Positions 9,063 to 17,948 of a stretch of 64,000 nucleotides of DNA are shown here, piece after piece. The notes below the pieces were generated by a model. That model ran no database searches. It was not told where the DNA came from and was given only the letters and a program-made list of their open reading frames with translations. The first letter of the stretch is position 1. Each line of letters starts with the position of its first letter. A program made the position numbers and the translations under genes. Source of the DNA: Endosaccharibacter trunci (GTDB taxonomy: Bacteria > Pseudomonadota > Alphaproteobacteria > Acetobacterales > Acetobacteraceae); assembly GCA_024515975.1 (NCBI GenBank), contig JAMSKV010000009.1:62001-126000 (forward strand), in the 5' to 3' direction.

Positions 9063-9934
9063 TGCGACCCGACACCGATGCCCGCCAGGTTACCCCGCTG
9101 CCGGACGTGATGCTGGAGCCGCAGGTGCGCGCCGCGCTGCTGGAAGATCTCGGACGTGCCGGCGACATCACCACCGATGCGATCGTGCCCGCCTCTCTGC
9201 GCACCCGCTGCGTGCTGGCGGCGCGGCAGAAGGGGATCGTGGCCGGTCTCGACATGGCCCGGCTGAGCTTCGCCCTGGTGGATCCGACGCTCCGCTTCAC
9301 CATGCACGCCCCGGATGGCAGCCGCATCGCGCCCGGCGACCGGATCGCCACCGTGGAGGGATCCGCGCGCTCCATCCTGATCGGCGAACGCGTCGGCCTG
9401 AACTATCTGTCGCATCTGAGCGGCATCGCCTCGGCCACCGACGGCGTGGTCCACGCCATCGCCGGAACGAAGGCGCGGGTCTGCTGCACCCGCAAGACCA
9501 CGCCCGGCCTCCGTGCGCTGCAGAAATACGCCGTTCGCGTCGGTGGCGGCGCGAATCACCGTTTCGGCCTGGATGACGCGGTGCTGATCAAGGACAACCA
9601 TATCGCCATCGCCGGGGGAGTCTCGGTGGCGGTCGAGCGCGCGCGACGTGCGATTGGCCATCTGGTGAAGATCGAGCTGGAAGTCGACACGCTCGAGCAG
9701 CTTAAGGAAGGCCTGCGGATCGGGGTCGATGCCGTGCTGCTGGACAACATGCCGCCGCCGACCTTGCGAGAGGCGGTCGCGATGGTGGCGGGGCGCGCCA
9801 TCACCGAGGCGTCAGGCCGCGTGACGCCCGAGACCGCTCCCGCGATCGCCGAGACCGGCGTCGACCTGATCTCGATCGGCTGGCTGACGCATTCCGTGTC
9901 CGTGCTCGATATCGGGCTCGACTACGCGGATTGA
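9062..9934 (+). CDS. nadC: Nicotinate-nucleotide pyrophosphorylase (quinolinate phosphoribosyltransferase)
   Basis: The 290-residue enzyme converts quinolinate and PRPP to nicotinate mononucleotide, with loss of CO2. Family features: the N-terminal [13 protein letters not shown] segment, [12 protein letters not shown], then the basic active-site stretch [37 protein letters not shown] and the C-terminal EASGRVT and SIGWLTHS segments. Length is normal. Being third after nadA and nadB, it completes the aspartate-to-NaMN pathway in one transcript. A short hairpin (arms at 9939-9945 and 9954-9960) follows without a U tract. Confidence 0.96.
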   Translation: MRPDTDARQVTPLPDVMLEPQVRAALLEDLGRAGDITTDAIVPASLRTRCVLAARQKGIVAGLDMARLSFALVDPTLRFTMHAPDGSRIAPGDRIATVEGSARSILIGERVGLNYLSHLSGIASATDGVVHAIAGTKARVCCTRKTTPGLRALQKYAVRVGGGANHRFGLDDAVLIKDNHIAIAGGVSVAVERARRAIGHLVKIELEVDTLEQLKEGLRIGVDAVLLDNMPPPTLREAVAMVAGRAITEASGRVTPETAPAIAETGVDLISIGWLTHSVSVLDIGLDYAD

Positions 9935-10039
9935 ACGCCGGGAGAGCTGTGCTTCTCCCGAAGGAAGACCTGGGGCCCATCTGTCAACGGGCTCGGTCCG
10001 CGCCGCACACTCGAACCCAAACGGACAAAAGTCTTTTTG

Positions 10040-10063
10040 CTTCTTTTTCTTCAGAAAAAGAAG
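10040..10063 (-). terminator. A/T-rich palindromic element after the phospholipase C gene, possible terminator
   Basis: A perfect 11-base inverted repeat, CTTCTTTTTCT (10040-10050) and AGAAAAAGAAG (10053-10063), only two bases apart, sits seven bases past the phospholipase C stop. On the minus strand it is followed by an A/T-rich stretch ending in CTTTTG. It is strikingly AT-rich for this genome and may serve both converging genes. It resembles dispersed intergenic hairpins I recall from acetic acid bacteria, but that is memory and not checked. Confidence 0.5.
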
Positions 10064-10069
10064 ACGTTC

Positions 10070-12142
10070 TCAAATCAGCGCCGCCCGCTCCGCGACCACG
10101 CGCCCGATTGCCGGGTCCGTGCTGCTCGGCCGACCGGTTTCCACATGCCCGGCCAGACGCGTCCCGTTCTCGGCGCGCCCGTTCGGCAACAGGCTCCAGT
10201 CGTACCAATGCGCGCTGTCCGCCAGGGCGATCGGCGCGAGAGACCGGCCCGGTTCGAGCGTGATGTCGGGCCGTCCGTAGGCGTTGTCTCGCAGCACCGC
10301 TCGTCCGGTCCATGCTTCGGGCAGCCGTAGCACCAGCGTTCCCGCCGCACCGTCATGCCGAGCGTGCAGCGGTAGCCGTGATCCGCGCCGTCGGCTGAAG
10401 CGCCGCAGGAAGCCGTTCGGACCGCTGATGGTCAGGACCAGCGCCTCGTCCTCCGGCAGCGTCCAGCGGTCGGCCAGCGATTTCCCCGGTTCCACCGTGT
10501 AGCGGCGCGGCAGCTCGGCGACGCCTTCGCGGATGGCCAGCAGATGCACAGTCTGCCGCCCGAGGCAGTGGAAGCGCAGCTGAAGCGTGTCGTCCGCGTC
10601 GCCCTCCTCGTCCACGGCGAGGTCGTAGGGCAGGGCGCGCGCCGGACGGGTGCCGGGCTCCTGCGCGCCCATATCCGCGGCGAGGCTCACCGCAGGCAGG
10701 CCGGGCGTCGGCAGCCGGCAGGACTCGTCGCTCTTGCGCATCAGCGCCGCGGGGTCCGGCAGCGCGATCGTGCGCGGCTCGGACCGGCTCCAGTCGAACG
10801 CGCTGGTCAGATCGCCGCATACGGCGCGACGCCAGGGCGAGATGTTGGGCTCGTGCACGCCGAACCGCGTTTCGATGAAGCGGATCACCGAGGTGTGGTC
10901 GAACAGTTGCGAGCACACATGGCCGCCGCTGCTCCAGGGCGAGATCACCACCGCCGGCACGCGCGGGCCCAGACCATAGGGCTGCCCGTCCGGCGGCAGG
11001 CTCCTGGCATCGCGAGATGGCGCGCGGTCATGGATCTCGCCGGCAACGCTCACCGTGCTGGCGCCGGGCAGCACCGGACCACAGGGCTGCGGTGGCGAGA
11101 CGTGATCGAAATACCCGTCATTCTCGTCATAGGTCAGCAGCAGCACCGTCTTCGCCCAAACCGACGGGTTGGCGGTGAGCGCGTCCAGCACGCGGGAGAC
11201 ATAGGCGGCGCCGTAATCGGGCGTATAGCGCGGGTGTTCCGAGAAGGCGGCTGGCGGCAGCAGCCAGGAGACCTGCGGCAGTCGGTCTGCCAGTACGTCC
11301 GCGCGCAGCTGATCGAGCGTGCGCCGGCTCATGCCGCGCTGCGCCAGCGAGGAGTCCGGCGGCGCATCGACGAACTGGCGGAAATTGGCCAGCACGTTGG
11401 TGCCGAAATTGCCCTCCAGCTTGTCGGTGACTGACGTGCCCTGCTGGTAGACCTGCCAGGAGATGCTGGCCTGCTCCAGCCGCTCCGGGAAGGTGGTCCA
11501 GGTGAAGGGCGGCGGCACCTGCTGGTAGAAGGCGCGATCCACCCAGTCCACATTATCCAGCAGCGGACCGCCGCCGTCTCCGGCGCCATCGACGCATCCG
11601 GTCATCAGATAGAACCGGTTGGGATGGGTCTGGGTCGGTGTGGAGCAATGCCACGCGTCGCAGACGGTGAAACTGTCGGCGAGCGCGTAGTGGAAGGGCA
11701 GATCCTCGCGCGTGTAGTAGCCCATGCACATATCGGTCTTGTGCGCGGGCCAGCGATCGTTTCGGCCGCCATTCAACGCCGCATGCGTTTTCAGCCAGGT
11801 ATGGTCCAGGTCCAGCACGCACTCGGCGCTGCTGGTGTCGGTGCGCAGCCGAAAGGGGGCGACCAGGCCCTGGGCGGGATCGAGCCGATCCTGCCACCAG
11901 ACCGGCAACCCGTCCGCACGGCGCAGCGGATGCGGATCGCCGATGCCGCGCACGCCGCGCAAGCGGCCGAGATAATGATCGAAGGAGCGGTTTTCCTGCA
12001 CCAGCACGACGATGTGCTCGACATCCTCGATGCTGCCGTGCCGGCGACGCGCCGGCAGCGCCAGGGCACGACGGATAGAGGCGGGGAGCAGGGGCGCTCC
12101 GGCCCCCAGCCGCAGAAGATCGCGTCTGGTGGGCCGGATCAT
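10070..12142 (-). CDS. Tat-exported phosphoesterase-family phospholipase C
   Basis: The 690-residue protein starts with a twin-arginine signal (TRRDLLRLGAG, residues 5-15) followed by a hydrophobic stretch. The catalytic phosphoesterase domain begins with IVVLVQENRSFDHYLG (E50, N51) and includes TYDENDGYFDHV and later His/Asp segments. Two C-terminal beta domains of the kind found in phosphocholine-specific phospholipases C follow (about residues 500-690). These enzymes release phosphorylated head groups from phospholipids outside the cytoplasm, supplying phosphate or choline. They are close to acid phosphatases of the same family, so exact specificity is open. The ATG at 12142 is preceded by GGGGAG. 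alaS ends 52 bases upstream on the same strand. Confidence 0.88.
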   Translation of the reverse strand: MIRPTRRDLLRLGAGAPLLPASIRRALALPARRRHGSIEDVEHIVVLVQENRSFDHYLGRLRGVRGIGDPHPLRRADGLPVWWQDRLDPAQGLVAPFRLRTDTSSAECVLDLDHTWLKTHAALNGGRNDRWPAHKTDMCMGYYTREDLPFHYALADSFTVCDAWHCSTPTQTHPNRFYLMTGCVDGAGDGGGPLLDNVDWVDRAFYQQVPPPFTWTTFPERLEQASISWQVYQQGTSVTDKLEGNFGTNVLANFRQFVDAPPDSSLAQRGMSRRTLDQLRADVLADRLPQVSWLLPPAAFSEHPRYTPDYGAAYVSRVLDALTANPSVWAKTVLLLTYDENDGYFDHVSPPQPCGPVLPGASTVSVAGEIHDRAPSRDARSLPPDGQPYGLGPRVPAVVISPWSSGGHVCSQLFDHTSVIRFIETRFGVHEPNISPWRRAVCGDLTSAFDWSRSEPRTIALPDPAALMRKSDESCRLPTPGLPAVSLAADMGAQEPGTRPARALPYDLAVDEEGDADDTLQLRFHCLGRQTVHLLAIREGVAELPRRYTVEPGKSLADRWTLPEDEALVLTISGPNGFLRRFSRRRGSRLPLHARHDGAAGTLVLRLPEAWTGRAVLRDNAYGRPDITLEPGRSLAPIALADSAHWYDWSLLPNGRAENGTRLAGHVETGRPSSTDPAIGRVVAERAALI

Positions 12143-12194
12143 GGAGTGCTCCCCGTCGATGCTCGGGTTGTGTATGCCCAGGGCGTCTCGCCTC

Positions 12195-14843
12195 TCAGGC
12201 CGATGCGATGAGCGCCCTGATCGCGTCCAGCGCGGCATCGGCCTGGCCGGCATCCGGGCCGCCCGCCTGGGCCAGTTCGCGCCGGCCGCCGCCGCCCTTG
12301 CCGCCCATGACGGCGCTCGCGGCGCGCACCATCGCCACGGCGTCGAACCGCTCCGTCAGGTCGGGCGACACCCATGCCACGACGCTGGCTTTGCCTTCCG
12401 CGGTGGAGATCAGGGCGACGATGGCGGAGCCGAGCCCGCGCCCGATCTCCTCGGCCAGCGTCTTCAGCTCCTTGGGCGGAACCTCGCCGAGATTGCGGCC
12501 GGCGAAGGCGACGCCGTTCACCTGCTCGGCCTCGGTCGCCCCGGCGCCGCCGGTCGCCAGCTTGCGCTGCAGCTCGGAGATCTGACGCTCCAGCCCGCGA
12601 CGCTCGTCCAGCAGGACCGAAAGCCGCTCGACCGCCTCGGCGGCCGGAACGCGCAGAAGGGCGGCGATCTGCGCCAGGCGCGTTTCGCTCAGGCCGGCGG
12701 CCTGCTCGGCGGTGCGGCCGGTGACCGCCTCGATCCGGCGCACGCCGGCGGAAACGCCGCTCTCCGAGGTGATGCGGAACAGGCCGATATCGCCGGTGCG
12801 GGCGACATGCGTGCCGCCGCAGAGCTCGATCGAGTAGTTCTCGCGGTCTGAACCTTCCTCCGGCGCGCCCATCGAAACCACGCGCACCTCGTCGCCGTAT
12901 TTCTCGCCGAACAGCGCCATGGCGCCCCCGGCGACGGCCTGCTCCGGCGTCATCAGGCGGGTGGAGACGACCCCGTTCTCGCGGATCTTCTCGTTCACTT
13001 CCGCTTCCACGGCCGCCAGCTCCTCGGCCGTGATCGGGCGCGGCTGGCTGATGTCGAAGCGCAGACGATCCGGCGCGTTCAGAGAGCCCTTCTGCGCCAC
13101 ATGCGTACCCAGTCGGCGGCGCAGCGCCTCGTGCAGCAGATGGGTGGCGGAGTGGTGCGCGCGGATATCGGACCGGCGGCGATGATCGACCGTCGCCGTC
13201 ACCGAGGCGCCGACGCGAGCCGTGCCGCCGCGAACGCGGCCCACATGCACGAAGAGCTCGCCCAGTTTCTTCTGGGTGTCGGTGATCTCGATCGCAAAGC
13301 CGTTGCCCTCGATCAGGCCGGTATCGCCGACCTGACCGCCGCTTTCGGCGTAGAACGGGGTCTGGTTCAGCAGAACCATCACCTCGGTCCCGTCGGCTGC
13401 GTCCGTCACCGGCGTGCCGCCTGCCAGAAGCGCTGTGATCTCTGCATCGGCCTGCTCGGTCGCGTAGCCCAGGAACTCGGTGGCGGCGAGTTTCTCGCGC
13501 AGGTCGAACCAGACCTGCTCGTCGGCGGCGTCGCCCGAGCCGGCCCAGGCGGCGCGGGCGCGCTGGCGCTGCTGCTGCATGGCGGACTCGAAGCCCTCCA
13601 GATCGACACTGCGTCCGCGCTCGCGCAGGGCGTCCTGGGTCAGGTCGAGCGGAAAGCCGAACGTGTCATAGAGCTTGAACGCCACCGCGCCGGACAGCGC
13701 CTCGCCCTCGCCGAGACCGTCGGTTTCCTCGGCCAGCAAACCCAAACCGCGCTCCAGAAGCTGCTTGAAGCGCTCTTCCTCCAGACGCATGGTCTCGCGG
13801 ATCAGCGCTTCGGACTGCACCAGCTCCGGATAGGCGGCGCCCATCTGCCGCACCAGCGCCGGCACCAGACGCCAGAACACCGGCTCGGTGGTGCCCATCA
13901 TATGCAGGTGCCGCATCGCGCGGCGCATGATGCGTCGCAGGACGTAGCCGCGACCCTCCTTGGATGGCAGAACGCCGTCCGCGATCAGGAACGAGCTGGA
14001 ACGCAGATGATCCGCGACCACGCGATGGCTGGTGCGGAACGGACCGTCCGGCTCCTGTCCGGTGGCCTCGGCGGAGGCCAGGATCAGCGCGCGCAGCGTG
14101 TCGGTGTCGTAATTGTCGTGCTTGCCCTGCAGGATGGCGGCGAAACGCTCCAGACCGAGCCCGGTATCGATCGAGGGGCGCGGAAGCGGCGAGCGCGTGC
14201 CGGGCGGGTCCTCGTAATACTGCATGAAGACCAGGTTCCAGATCTCGATGAACCGGTCGCCGTCCTCGTCCGGAGAGCCTGGCGGTCCGCCCGGAATATG
14301 GTCGCCATGGTCGAAGAAGATCTCGGAGCATGGGCCGCACGGGCCGGTGTCGCCCATGCGCCAGAAATTGTCGGAGGTCGGAATGCGAATGATCCGGCTG
14401 TCCGGCAGGCCGGCGATGCGTTTCCACAGAGCGGCCGCCTCGTCGTCCTCTGAATACACCGTGGCCAGCAGCCGGTCGGCGGGCAGGCCGAACTCGCGGG
14501 TCACGAGGTTCCAGGCGAGCTCGATCGCCAAAGGCTTGAAGTAATCGCCGAACGAGAAATTGCCGAGCATCTCGAAGAAGGTGTGGTGCCGGGCCGTATA
14601 GCCGACATTGTCGAGATCGTTATGCTTTCCGCCGGCTCGTACCACCTTCTGCGCCGTGGTGGCCCGCTGGTAGGGCCGGGTCTCCTGGCCGGTGAAGACG
14701 TTCTTGAACTGGACCATGCCCGCGTTCGTGAACAACAGGGTGGGGTCGTTGCGCGGAACCAACGGGCTGCTCGGCACGATCCGATGATCGTTCCGGGCGA
14801 AGTAGTCGAGGAAGGTGGCGCGGATATCGTTGCTGGAAGCCAT
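12195..14843 (-). CDS. alaS: Alanyl-tRNA synthetase
   Basis: The 882-residue enzyme charges tRNA-Ala. The N-terminal class II catalytic domain is present ([40 protein letters not shown]). It is followed by the tRNA-recognition region, the editing domain with zinc-type residues (HHSATHLLH near residue 558 and CGGTH near 674) and the C-terminal oligomerisation domain ending in [16 protein letters not shown]. Length is normal, and all active and editing residues look intact. The ATG at 14843 begins [14 protein letters not shown], as is usual. It is divergent from the SirB1-like gene, with a palindrome at 14862-14878 in the shared upstream region. Confidence 0.97.
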   Translation of the reverse strand: MASSNDIRATFLDYFARNDHRIVPSSPLVPRNDPTLLFTNAGMVQFKNVFTGQETRPYQRATTAQKVVRAGGKHNDLDNVGYTARHHTFFEMLGNFSFGDYFKPLAIELAWNLVTREFGLPADRLLATVYSEDDEAAALWKRIAGLPDSRIIRIPTSDNFWRMGDTGPCGPCSEIFFDHGDHIPGGPPGSPDEDGDRFIEIWNLVFMQYYEDPPGTRSPLPRPSIDTGLGLERFAAILQGKHDNYDTDTLRALILASAEATGQEPDGPFRTSHRVVADHLRSSSFLIADGVLPSKEGRGYVLRRIMRRAMRHLHMMGTTEPVFWRLVPALVRQMGAAYPELVQSEALIRETMRLEEERFKQLLERGLGLLAEETDGLGEGEALSGAVAFKLYDTFGFPLDLTQDALRERGRSVDLEGFESAMQQQRQRARAAWAGSGDAADEQVWFDLREKLAATEFLGYATEQADAEITALLAGGTPVTDAADGTEVMVLLNQTPFYAESGGQVGDTGLIEGNGFAIEITDTQKKLGELFVHVGRVRGGTARVGASVTATVDHRRRSDIRAHHSATHLLHEALRRRLGTHVAQKGSLNAPDRLRFDISQPRPITAEELAAVEAEVNEKIRENGVVSTRLMTPEQAVAGGAMALFGEKYGDEVRVVSMGAPEEGSDRENYSIELCGGTHVARTGDIGLFRITSESGVSAGVRRIEAVTGRTAEQAAGLSETRLAQIAALLRVPAAEAVERLSVLLDERRGLERQISELQRKLATGGAGATEAEQVNGVAFAGRNLGEVPPKELKTLAEEIGRGLGSAIVALISTAEGKASVVAWVSPDLTERFDAVAMVRAASAVMGGKGGGGRRELAQAGGPDAGQADAALDAIRALIASA

Positions 14844-14861
14844 GGCGCGGCGAAATGGTCC

Positions 14862-14878
14862 TGAACGTGACGTGTTCA
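14862..14878. promoter_or_regulatory. Palindrome TGAAC-N7-GTTCA in the alaS/SirB1 divergent region
   Basis: Perfect five-base arms TGAAC (14862-14866) and GTTCA (14874-14878) flank GTGACGT. It lies 19 bases upstream of the alaS start and could be an operator for alaS or the divergent gene. The alphaproteobacterial LexA box is a direct repeat (GTTC-N7-GTTC), so this is not a standard SOS box. Confidence 0.3.
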
Positions 14879-14983
14879 CCTAGCGCAGGGACCGTTCCTG
14901 CGAAAGGGCGTCCCGTAACGGACTCGTTCCGAACCGGCCCGAGCCTCATGCGTCAGGGCAACGGAGCAGGAGAATTGGCGGAT

Positions 14984-15838
14984 ATGGCGGAGGCGGATGA
15001 AGCCCTGGCCGCGATCGGCGTGCTGCCGGACGCGGAGATCGAGCCGGCGATGGCGGCACTCCAGCTGGCGCGGCTGGATGCGCCGGATGCGGACTGGCGG
15101 CGCGCATCGGACCATGTCTCGGAGTTGGCGCGGGACGCCGCCGCGATCGGCGGGGTGATGAGCGGCCGCCCGACAGAGGCCCGGATCGGTGCTCTGGCCG
15201 GTCTGTTGCACGCCCGCCATGCCTATCGGGGCGACAGCGAAACCTATGACGATCTCGCCAACGCCAATCTGATCCGGGTGATCGAGCGCAGGCGCGGCCT
15301 GCCGGTGGCGCTGGGGATTTTATGGCTGCATTGCGTGCGCGCGGCGGGATGGGAGGCGTATGGGATCGACTTTCCCGGCCACTTCCTTCTCGCTGTGGAG
15401 TCAGAGGCCCCGAAGGGGCCGCGTATGCGCCAGCCTCGCTACACGCTGGTGGACCCGTTCGCGCAGGGCATCACGCTCGGCAATGCCCGCATCCTGTCGA
15501 TGCTCGAATCCCGCGAGACGGAAAACGCGTCGATCGAACCCGGCGTCACGCGGCCGATGACCACGCGCGGCGTGCTGCTCCGGCTGCAACGCAACATCGT
15601 ACAGAGGCGGCTGATGCAGGGCGAACTGCGCGATGCGCTCGGCGCTCTGGAGGGCATGCTGCTGATCGCGCCGGAGGTGGTGTCGAACTGGCTCGACGCG
15701 GCCGAACTGAACCGCTCCCTGAACCGCCCGGGTCAGGCCGTTTTGTGTCTGGAACGCATTCTGGAAACGGCCCCGGACAGCGAGGCGGCGAGGATCGCCC
15801 GCCAGAAGCTGTCGGATCTGCGGCGGGGCGGAGGCTAA
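14984..15838 (+). CDS. SirB1-family transglutaminase-like/TPR protein
   Basis: The 284-residue protein has a SirB1/transglutaminase-like core: YDDLANANLIRVIERRRG, LPVALGILWLHCVRAAG, then GIDFPGHFLLAVE. A C-terminal helical repeat region of TPR type follows (about residues 190-280). Family members usually lack the catalytic cysteine of true transglutaminases, and none sits at the usual place here. The biochemical role is unknown. The ATG at 14984 has AGGAGA ten bases upstream, better than the ATG at 14948, which has no such site. The stop codon overlaps that of the converging gtrA-like gene (15835-15838). Confidence 0.75.
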   Translation: MAEADEALAAIGVLPDAEIEPAMAALQLARLDAPDADWRRASDHVSELARDAAAIGGVMSGRPTEARIGALAGLLHARHAYRGDSETYDDLANANLIRVIERRRGLPVALGILWLHCVRAAGWEAYGIDFPGHFLLAVESEAPKGPRMRQPRYTLVDPFAQGITLGNARILSMLESRETENASIEPGVTRPMTTRGVLLRLQRNIVQRRLMQGELRDALGALEGMLLIAPEVVSNWLDAAELNRSLNRPGQAVLCLERILETAPDSEAARIARQKLSDLRRGGG

Positions 15839-16341
15839 GCCGCGTCCCGGAACACCACGCGGCGCGACAGGCCGAAATTCGCGAACATGCCGGCCAGCGA
15901 TCCCGCGGCCAGAGGCAGAACCGGATAGGCGGCGCAGATCGGCGATGCCCAGACCAGGGAGAACATCACGCCGCGATTGATGGAGAAGCCGAACAGATTG
16001 GCGCCGAGGAAGGTGAGCCATTGGCGAAGCAGCCCGTCTTTCTGCGCGCTGCCGCGGAACGTCCAGAGGCGGTTCAGCATCCAGTTCATGGTCGCGGCGA
16101 CCAGGTAGGCGCCAAGGGCGGCGATCGTCAGCCCCACGAACGGTTTCAGCGCGTATACCGTAGCCGCGTCCCACAGGAAACCGAGACCGCCGACGGTTCC
16201 GAACCGCAGGAATTGTGTCGCCAGCTTCAACCACCGTCCGTGCCGGCTGGCGATCGCGGCGATCACCGGATCGGCGGCAGGCTCTCCCGCATCGGGAAGG
16301 AGAGGGTCGGCGGGCAGGAGATCGATCGAGGCGCTGGTCAC
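15835..16341 (-). CDS. GtrA-family four-helix membrane protein
   Basis: About 168 residues with four predicted membrane helices: QFLRFGTVGGLGFLWDAATV, IAALGAYLVAATMNWMLNRL ending in WTF, LLRQWLTFLGANLFGFSI, and a C-terminal pair with LSRRVVF. The conserved NRLWTFRG and FxxxxLGFxxN-type features fit the GtrA/DPMS family, which helps move lipid-linked sugars or accompanies glycosyltransferases in envelope polysaccharide modification. No glycosyltransferase gene is adjacent. A GTG at 16341 is the most reasonable start; there is no clear ribosome-binding site and no earlier ATG without a long non-homologous tail, so the start is uncertain. An ompA terminator lies just upstream. Confidence 0.7.
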   Translation of the reverse strand: MTSASIDLLPADPLLPDAGEPAADPVIAAIASRHGRWLKLATQFLRFGTVGGLGFLWDAATVYALKPFVGLTIAALGAYLVAATMNWMLNRLWTFRGSAQKDGLLRQWLTFLGANLFGFSINRGVMFSLVWASPICAAYPVLPLAAGSLAGMFANFGLSRRVVFRDAA

Positions 16342-16400
16342 GGTCGGATCGGTATCGCTTGACTGAAATGGAGACAAGGAAAGAGTTCGGCGGGAACGAG

Positions 16401-16426
16401 AAAGGGGCGCCCAAAGGCGCCCCTTC
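16401..16426 (-). terminator. Rho-independent terminator of ompA
   Basis: Ten-base perfect arms AAGGGGCGCC (16402-16411) and GGCGCCCCTT (16416-16425) with a four-base loop. On the minus strand the stem runs into TTTCTC. It lies about 30 bases past the ompA stop and isolates it from the gtrA-like gene. Confidence 0.8.
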
Positions 16427-16453
16427 CGTCGTTCAGTCCCGAAGGAGACGAGA

Positions 16454-17608
16454 TCAGTGCAGGATGATCTCGACGCGACGGTTCTGCGGCTCGCGGGTGT
16501 TCGGGCCGGTGGCGACGAGCGGGTGGGTCTCGCCGTAGCCATGGATGTCGATGGCCGAACCCGGGACGCCGTCACGGATCAGCTCGGCCTTCACGCTCTG
16601 AGCGCGACGGACCGACAGGCCCATGTTGTAGCGGGCGCCGCGGACGCCGCCATGGATCGAGGAGTTGTCGGTGTAGCCGTTGACCTCGATGCGGGTGGTC
16701 TGCACGTGGGTCGACGCCTGGGCGGCCTGGGCCACGATCTCACGAGCGCGCGGGGTCAGGTCCGAACGATCCCAGTCGAAGAACACCAGGTAGGTGCGCG
16801 CCTCGGCCGGGGGAGCAGCCGGGACGACCGGCGGCGGGGGCGGGGGCGGCGGCGGGGCGGTGTCGAACGCGTACCGAACACCCAGCATGAAGCTGTGGTT
16901 GAACTGGTCGTTGAAGTCCGCATTGCCCTTGTGGATGCCGGTGCGGGTGTAGGAGGTCGACTGATAGGCCTCCTGATCCAGCTGGCCAAGGAAGCGGTAC
17001 TCGGCTGTCACGGCGAGGCCCGGGACCGGCGCGATGTTGTACGCGGCGCCGATGATGCCCTGGTAGGCGAAGGAACCGTTGGTGCCGCCGGTGCGGTCCA
17101 CGTTGCCGTTGGTGTAGGTGGTGGTGAACGGCGACAGGTGGTTCCACATATAGCCGGCGCCGACGCCGACATACGGGGTGACCGGGGACGCGATGCCGAA
17201 CTGGTTCAGGTCGATGTCATACAGCACGTTCACCAGCGCGCCGTAGCTCTCGGCATGGCCGCTCGTCACGCCCGGCACCGCGGTCAGGTGACGGTGGTTC
17301 ACGTTGTTGTAGTAATACGCGCCCTGGAGTTCAGCGCGCAGGCCGTTGCCGAAGCCCCAGCCGGCGGCGGCGGAACCGTCGAAGCCGTCACCGAAGCGGA
17401 AGGTCGACTTGCTGGCGCCGGCGGAGGCCGACGAGAAGCCGTCACGGCCGTCGGCAACCGTCGTCGGGCTGTAATGCGCGCCCTGGCTCTGGCGCAGGTT
17501 GTAGCCAGCGCCGAGGCTGACATAGGGGCCGACGATCGGCTGGGCGACCGCGACGGCGGTGCTCGCCGCCAGCAGGGTTGTTGCAAGTAGTGCCGTGCGC
17601 AGACGCAT
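16454..17608 (-). CDS. OmpA-family outer membrane porin
   Basis: The 384-residue protein has a signal peptide (residues 1-22, AVAQP site), an N-terminal eight-strand barrel of the OmpA type (about 24-240, starting VGPYVSLGAGYN), a proline linker at about 248-262 and a C-terminal OmpA peptidoglycan-binding domain. That domain has the expected features: VFFDWDRSDLTPRA, EVNGYTDNS, MGLSVRRAQSVKAEL and REPQNRRVEIIL. It links the outer membrane to peptidoglycan and is probably abundant. The start has an unusually long, structured upstream region, and a strong terminator follows. Functionally it sits with the other OmpA-domain proteins in this window (Pal and the MotB-like protein). Confidence 0.93.
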   Translation of the reverse strand: MRLRTALLATTLLAASTAVAVAQPIVGPYVSLGAGYNLRQSQGAHYSPTTVADGRDGFSSASAGASKSTFRFGDGFDGSAAAGWGFGNGLRAELQGAYYYNNVNHRHLTAVPGVTSGHAESYGALVNVLYDIDLNQFGIASPVTPYVGVGAGYMWNHLSPFTTTYTNGNVDRTGGTNGSFAYQGIIGAAYNIAPVPGLAVTAEYRFLGQLDQEAYQSTSYTRTGIHKGNADFNDQFNHSFMLGVRYAFDTAPPPPPPPPPVVPAAPPAEARTYLVFFDWDRSDLTPRAREIVAQAAQASTHVQTTRIEVNGYTDNSSIHGGVRGARYNMGLSVRRAQSVKAELIRDGVPGSAIDIHGYGETHPLVATGPNTREPQNRRVEIILH

Positions 17609-17948
17609 TGTCTCGTCCTTCTTGATCCGTTCGATCGGCCGCCAACCATCGGCAGCACAAACTCATCGGGATGCGTAAGCTCCGTATAGTTCCTTCGGTT
17701 GCCGATGGAGAGAGCGTGATTGCGGTGGAGAACAATTCAGTTTGTGCACCGTGTCATCGCGGCCACAGTCGGGTGCGCTTACGGAACGAAAGCTCTGAAA
17801 ACCGCGTCCTGCATTGGTTTCGCCCGAGGATGCCTCAGTTTTGACATGGTTCCCACACGTTTCCGTGAGCGCACCTGTTGCCGAGATGTTACGGAGTATT
17901 TACTTGCCGTTGTAACGGCATCACAGCTGCGCCCTGGGCGCATGGCAC
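17609..17948. other. ompA upstream region with several perfect palindromes
   Basis: No supported gene in these 340 bases. Just past the aroKB stop lie TGCGCCC-T-GGGCGCA (17928-17942) and TGCCGTT-GT-AACGGCA (17905-17920), both perfect, neither followed by a U tract. Nearer the ompA start, CCATCGGCA (17646-17654) and TGCCGATGG (17700-17708) form a nine-base inverted repeat with a 45-base loop, and ACAAACT (17656-17662) can pair with AGTTTGT near 17738. The region should fold strongly as a leader. TATACG near 17690 on the minus strand may be a -10 element. Confidence 0.45.

Noticed and set aside
14862-14878. LexA (SOS) box
   Set aside because: The alphaproteobacterial box is a direct repeat GTTC-N7-GTTC; here the half-sites are inverted. 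I also found no such direct repeat ahead of ruvA.
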